From NCBI GenBank assembly GCA_023386045.1, contig JAEWKK010000018.1, positions 124,001-188,000 of the forward strand: a DNA stretch of 64,000 nucleotides, given 5' to 3'. The notes under the pieces were generated by a model that searched no databases, had not been told where the DNA came from, and saw only the letters and a program-made list of their open reading frames with translations. Each line of letters starts with the position of its first letter. Position 1 is the first letter of the stretch. The DNA is from Bacteroidota bacterium (lineage in GTDB: Bacteria > Bacteroidota > Bacteroidia > Chitinophagales > Chitinophagaceae). Shown here piece by piece: positions 60,770 through 64,000 of the stretch. A program made the translations under genes and the position numbers.

Positions 60770-61516
60770 TTAAAGCTCACTCTTAAAGAAAGGTGTTTTG
60801 ATATCATGATAAAATAAAAACGTCCATCCTTTTTCCTTTCCTTCTTCCCACCATTGCTGGCGTAGTTGCATGGCGAGTTCAGGATTAAAATCGTATTTGG
60901 TCTTATAACGAACTTTCATCTGCTGCAGCTGTGGAGCATCATCGCCACCAAAGAAAACTGTTTGAACCTGGTTGCTGATCCAGAAAACCTGGTGATGTTT
61001 GGAATGGGCACCTGTATGACGATACCTGATATAACCATCTATCAAACCTTCATCATCCTCAAGAAAATGAACCTGTGTAGAATTGCTTAATACCTCAATT
61101 TCTTCGGGAATAAAGGAAGGTGATCCTGTTTGCAATGCATATTCAATTTCCCTTCGTTGCAAATAATAAGTGGCATTGGGCATGCTCAGTCTGGAATGAT
61201 CATTTTCCCTGCTCACCCCTCCTGCATGATCCTTGTGTAAATGTGACATCAACACCTTTGTCACCTGTTCTGGTTTTATGCCCGCACGCTCAAGGTTAGA
61301 ATGCAATTGCATGGTCCCATGCTTGCTGTCGTTGAAACCAAGCCCGGTGTCAAGCAATAAAATATCTTTTGAAGTGATGACAAGAAAAGGCTGCACTTCT
61401 ACCAGCAGGCTGCCAATTGGACGTTCGTTCAACACATGCTCTGATTCATCAAAAGGAACAAAAAGCTTGGTTTTGTCAATGGTGAAAGAGCCTTCGGAAA
61501 GCGGAATTATTTTCAT
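60770..61516 (-). CDS. MBL-fold metallo-hydrolase
   Basis: 248 residues from ATG 61516; an in-frame ATG at 61558 would overlap rodA and give an atypical leader. The beta-lactamase fold is shown by VLMSHLHKDHAGGVSREN (H-x-H-x-D-H), DILLLDTGLG, YRHTGAHSKHHQVFWI and LFYHDIKTP. It is closest to the AHL-lactonase/hydroxyacylglutathione-hydrolase type, but no substrate can be fixed. It starts ten bases after the rodA stop and is likely the last gene of the mrdA-rodA operon. Confidence 0.88.
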   Translation of the reverse strand: MKIIPLSEGSFTIDKTKLFVPFDESEHVLNERPIGSLLVEVQPFLVITSKDILLLDTGLGFNDSKHGTMQLHSNLERAGIKPEQVTKVLMSHLHKDHAGGVSRENDHSRLSMPNATYYLQRREIEYALQTGSPSFIPEEIEVLSNSTQVHFLEDDEGLIDGYIRYRHTGAHSKHHQVFWISNQVQTVFFGGDDAPQLQQMKVRYKTKYDFNPELAMQLRQQWWEEGKEKGWTFLFYHDIKTPFFKSEL

Positions 61517-61526
61517 TGGCTGCAAG

Positions 61527-62873
61527 TTAACGCAGAACCATCTGACGGTCGGCATCAAGACGGATCAGGATGAAGAGTAAGATGGTAAATGTGAGCAGGG
61601 CCGTTCCTCCATAACTGATAAAAGGAAGTGGAATACCAATTACAGGTGCCAGCCCAATGGTCATGCAGATATTGATAAAGATGTGAAAGAAAAACACAGA
61701 AGCCACACCATAAGCATAACACCGGCTGAACACACTTCGTTGTCGTTCTGCAACTGTTATGATCCTGAACAAAAGCAATAAATAGATAATTAGCAAAATA
61801 GAAGTGCCTATAAAACCAAATCCTTCCCCGATGGTGCAGAAAATAAAATCAGTTCTTTGCTCAGGCACAAAATCATAACGGGTCTGGGTTCCTTTTAATA
61901 ATCCCTTGCCCGTAACACCACCAGAACCAATGGCGATTTTGGATTGCCTCACATTATAATCGCCATCATCTTTCTTCTTGGTTTCTTCCAGTTCCAGTTT
62001 GCGGCGATCGGCTTCACTCATATATTCCGCTGGCACATCCTTACCAATGGTATTAAAAATCCTTTGCGTCTGGTATGGTTTGAATACTTTCTGAAAAACC
62101 AGTGGAACACCAAATCTTTGGATGCCTACACAGATGCCCCAGATAAGAATGATACCTATCAGAAGGGACCTGTCTCTTTTTATTTGTCGCCATAAAAGAA
62201 AAATGATCAATAAGGCGATGGCAGAAAGTATGATAGCAAGAATATTCTTATCAATGAGCAGAGTGGCCACAACCAGACCGGCTATGGAAAAACCAATTAC
62301 AAGAATGGTAGCCGGCAAACCTTCGCGGTACATCACCAGGAAAAAAGAAAAATAAACCAGTGCAAGACCGGTTTCGCTTTGAAGAATACTCATTATGGCT
62401 GGTGTGAGTGCGATAGCTCCTGCTATGAGGTGAGATCTTGACTTACTAAAATCAAGGTCAGGTAAAGAGAGGTATTTAGCTAAAGCCAGGCAAACGCAAA
62501 CCTTGCAAAACTCCGCCGGCTGAAACTGGAACCCACTAAAACGAATGATGGATTCTGTTCCTTTAACATTGGAATGAAAGGGAAAGACCAGTATAAGTAG
62601 GAAAATGCCGACAGCATACCAGAGATTGGCAGTGGCCGGAAAGAATTTACTATCTGTAAGTAGAATAAATATGCCGATGAAACCTGCGATCAGGAAATAA
62701 AAAAACTGTTTGCTGTAATCTGTTTTAAAAGAAAAAAAACTGGCAACAACAGGATCCCTGTCATTATATGTTGCAGCAAAAATGGCCATGATACCAATAC
62801 CTACCAGCAAAAGATACAGCCATACCAGACTCCAGTCAATGCCTTTAGAGATAGCCGGATTGTTTCTATTCAT
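61527..62873 (-). CDS. rodA: Rod shape-determining protein RodA (SEDS glycosyltransferase)
   Basis: 448 residues with about ten membrane segments. SEDS features: GIDWSLVWLYLLLVGIGIMA, FQFQPAEFCKVCVCLALAKYLS, IGSGGVTGKGLLKGTQT, VPEQRTDFIFCTIGEGFGFIG and GIPLPFISYGGTALL. RodA polymerises lipid II into glycan strands with its PBP2 partner in the elongasome. A cytoplasmic insertion of ~40 residues (about 285-310, ADRRKLELEETKKKDDGDYN) is longer than in E. coli RodA (370 residues). Start and stop overlap the PBP2 gene by one base (TAATG). Confidence 0.95.
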   Translation of the reverse strand: MNRNNPAISKGIDWSLVWLYLLLVGIGIMAIFAATYNDRDPVVASFFSFKTDYSKQFFYFLIAGFIGIFILLTDSKFFPATANLWYAVGIFLLILVFPFHSNVKGTESIIRFSGFQFQPAEFCKVCVCLALAKYLSLPDLDFSKSRSHLIAGAIALTPAIMSILQSETGLALVYFSFFLVMYREGLPATILVIGFSIAGLVVATLLIDKNILAIILSAIALLIIFLLWRQIKRDRSLLIGIILIWGICVGIQRFGVPLVFQKVFKPYQTQRIFNTIGKDVPAEYMSEADRRKLELEETKKKDDGDYNVRQSKIAIGSGGVTGKGLLKGTQTRYDFVPEQRTDFIFCTIGEGFGFIGTSILLIIYLLLLFRIITVAERQRSVFSRCYAYGVASVFFFHIFINICMTIGLAPVIGIPLPFISYGGTALLTFTILLFILIRLDADRQMVLR

Positions 62874-64000
62874 TACGCCCTGCTCCTTTTCTGTTTTAAA
62901 AGGCTCCTGCTTTCAGGCAAAGCCAGATCTTCTTTTTTCATGAATACCACTCTCTTCTCAGGCACTGAATCTTTTTTAGGCTTTTGAGCTCCTTTCTTTA
63001 TATATTTTCTAAGCATGGTGCTGTCGCCATAAAGCTTGGCCCATTGCTCGGCGCGGGTAGAATCAAAAAGAAATTGTTCAAGACCAAGGATGGATGGCAT
63101 CAAATCTTTATTCGCCAGCTCTTCAATTTTTTTCACGCTTTCGGTACGCAAAGTATCATTCAGGTATTTTTCAATCATCAATGAGGCAATAGGTGCCGCA
63201 GAAGTTGAACCATAACCTGCATTTTCCACCACCACGCAGATCGCGATCTTAGGATCTTCCCTGGGTGCAAAAGCCACAAACATGGAGTTCTCATTCAACT
63301 CCACTCTTTTGCCGCGAATGATCCTGAAGTTCTGTGCAGTTCCTGTTTTTGCGCACATGTTAATACCTGGAATCCTTGCTGCAACAGCTGTACCACGTTC
63401 CACCACATCCTGCATTCCAAGCATCACCGCCTGGTAAGCAGTATCCGAAATATGCGTTAAGGGTTCATGCTTTATCCTGAATGGCTTGAGAATAGAATCC
63501 GCTTCTGTTTCATTCTCGATGCTTTTTACAAAATGCGGTGTGAAATAATATCCTTTGTTGGCAATGATACACATGGCATTGGCAAGTTGAAGTGGCGTTG
63601 CAGTCATCCGGTCCTGGCCAATACCCAGGGTGAGATTGGTACATGAGTTCCATACATTCCGATATTCTTTATTATAGGCTGATGAGTCAGGAATATTTCC
63701 CTTGTCCTCACTGGGAAGGTCTACGCCAAGACGAATACCCAGGCCAAAATTATTCATATACTCTTTCCATTTCTGATAGCCGTCTTTCACATTGCCATAT
63801 CTTGGGTTATCTGCGGCCATCCTGTAAATATGGGCGAAATAAGAGTTGCAGGAATTGGCAATGGCAAGTCTGAGATTCGCCGCATGTCCCGGGTTGGTAT
63901 GTGTACAGGCAGGTTTGCCATGGCCGCAGGCATAATACCTGCCAGTGCAGGGATAACCAAAGCGGGGAGTGATCAATCCTTCATCCAAAGCTACCAGTCC
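62873..64000 (-). CDS. mrdA: Penicillin-binding protein 2, transpeptidase part (5' end outside window)
   Basis: 375 codons visible, open to the window edge; a TTG at 63988 is internal and not the true start. This is the C-terminal part of the PBP2 transpeptidase domain. The S-x-N box is in IANSCNSYFAHI and the K-T-G box in CAKTGTAQNF, with FVAFAPREDPKIAICVVVENAGYG after it. The catalytic STxK Ser lies upstream of the window. A ~95-residue tail, basic at its end (KKGAQKPKKDSVPEKRVVFMKK), follows the domain. It overlaps rodA (TAATG), confirming the elongasome pair. Confidence 0.93.
   Translation of the reverse strand, partial: GLVALDEGLITPRFGYPCTGRYYACGHGKPACTHTNPGHAANLRLAIANSCNSYFAHIYRMAADNPRYGNVKDGYQKWKEYMNNFGLGIRLGVDLPSEDKGNIPDSSAYNKEYRNVWNSCTNLTLGIGQDRMTATPLQLANAMCIIANKGYYFTPHFVKSIENETEADSILKPFRIKHEPLTHISDTAYQAVMLGMQDVVERGTAVAARIPGINMCAKTGTAQNFRIIRGKRVELNENSMFVAFAPREDPKIAICVVVENAGYGSTSAAPIASLMIEKYLNDTLRTESVKKIEELANKDLMPSILGLEQFLFDSTRAEQWAKLYGDSTMLRKYIKKGAQKPKKDSVPEKRVVFMKKEDLALPESRSLLKQKRSRA

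Overview
This 64-kb window is a chromosomal stretch from a Bacteroidota bacterium, most likely a Chitinophagaceae-type member of Chitinophagales. The lineage call rests on several independent signs. There are two SusC/SusD outer-membrane uptake loci and a PorZ-like type IX secretion protein with a C-terminal sorting domain. Many lipoproteins carry a Cys-Lys-Lys or similar Cys-plus-charged lipobox. CarB lacks the MGS domain, and DUF4397 and DUF4369/TlpA proteins are present. At least twelve genes are preceded by the Bacteroidota -7 promoter element TAnnTTTG. No rRNA, tRNA, prophage, CRISPR array or complete insertion sequence was seen. The region is mostly core genome with a few accessory patches.

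Layout. 1-1.4 kb: end of an ECF sigma factor, a membrane protein with three YFE repeats (probable anti-sigma-like protein) and a Spy-like periplasmic helical protein. 1.5-5.4 kb (minus): small membrane protein, carB, a heptamer repeat block, a DinB-fold protein. 5.6-14.5 kb: an M23 peptidase, bcp, birA (minus), then rsfS-ftsH-LUD protein-lpxH-secreted propeller-like protein-MscS, with several overlapping or abutting genes from ftsH onward. 14.6-16.8 kb (minus): M23 peptidase, MerR regulator, thioredoxin-like protein. 17-23.4 kb: alaS, a secreted double-PDZ protein, gatB, and a TlpA-like lipoprotein. 23.5-34.6 kb (minus): two consecutive SusC-SusD-surface lipoprotein cassettes, each closed by a terminator. 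34.9-37.2 kb (minus): an MMPL/RND exporter. 37.3-41.1 kb: porZ, a RAYT (REP-associated tyrosine transposase) with REP-like palindromes, and recO. 41.2-47.6 kb: a structured intergenic element, an amidohydrolase, prfA, a large inverted repeat with a candidate small RNA, vanZ-like, gcvH, a cyclophilin and serS. 47.9-52.5 kb: an outer-membrane barrel protein, an AlkB-type hydroxylase, and a DUF1800-DUF1501 pair. 52.6-58.1 kb (minus): OPT and two POT peptide transporters. 58.2-64 kb: purD, kynA (tryptophan 2,3-dioxygenase), heptamer repeats, and an MBL hydrolase-rodA-mrdA group on the minus strand that runs off the end.

How the genes work together. Envelope biology dominates: two LytM/M23 peptidases, RodA and PBP2 for the lateral wall, FtsH and LpxH for membrane quality and lipid A, MscS for osmotic release, PorZ for type IX secretion, and SusCD, OPT and POT systems for oligomer and peptide uptake. 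Interleaved are translation genes (alaS, gatB, prfA, serS, rsfS).

The best non-gene signals are five. (1) A RAYT gene has GTAG/GTGG-headed palindromes and an 18-bp tandem array between it and recO. (2) Heptamer arrays lie directly at the stop codons of carB and kynA. (3) A 110-bp inverted repeat sits behind prfA. (4) A symmetric structured element lies near 41.3 kb. (5) In three genes the promoter -7 element lies exactly four bases before the start codon, suggesting leaderless mRNAs.
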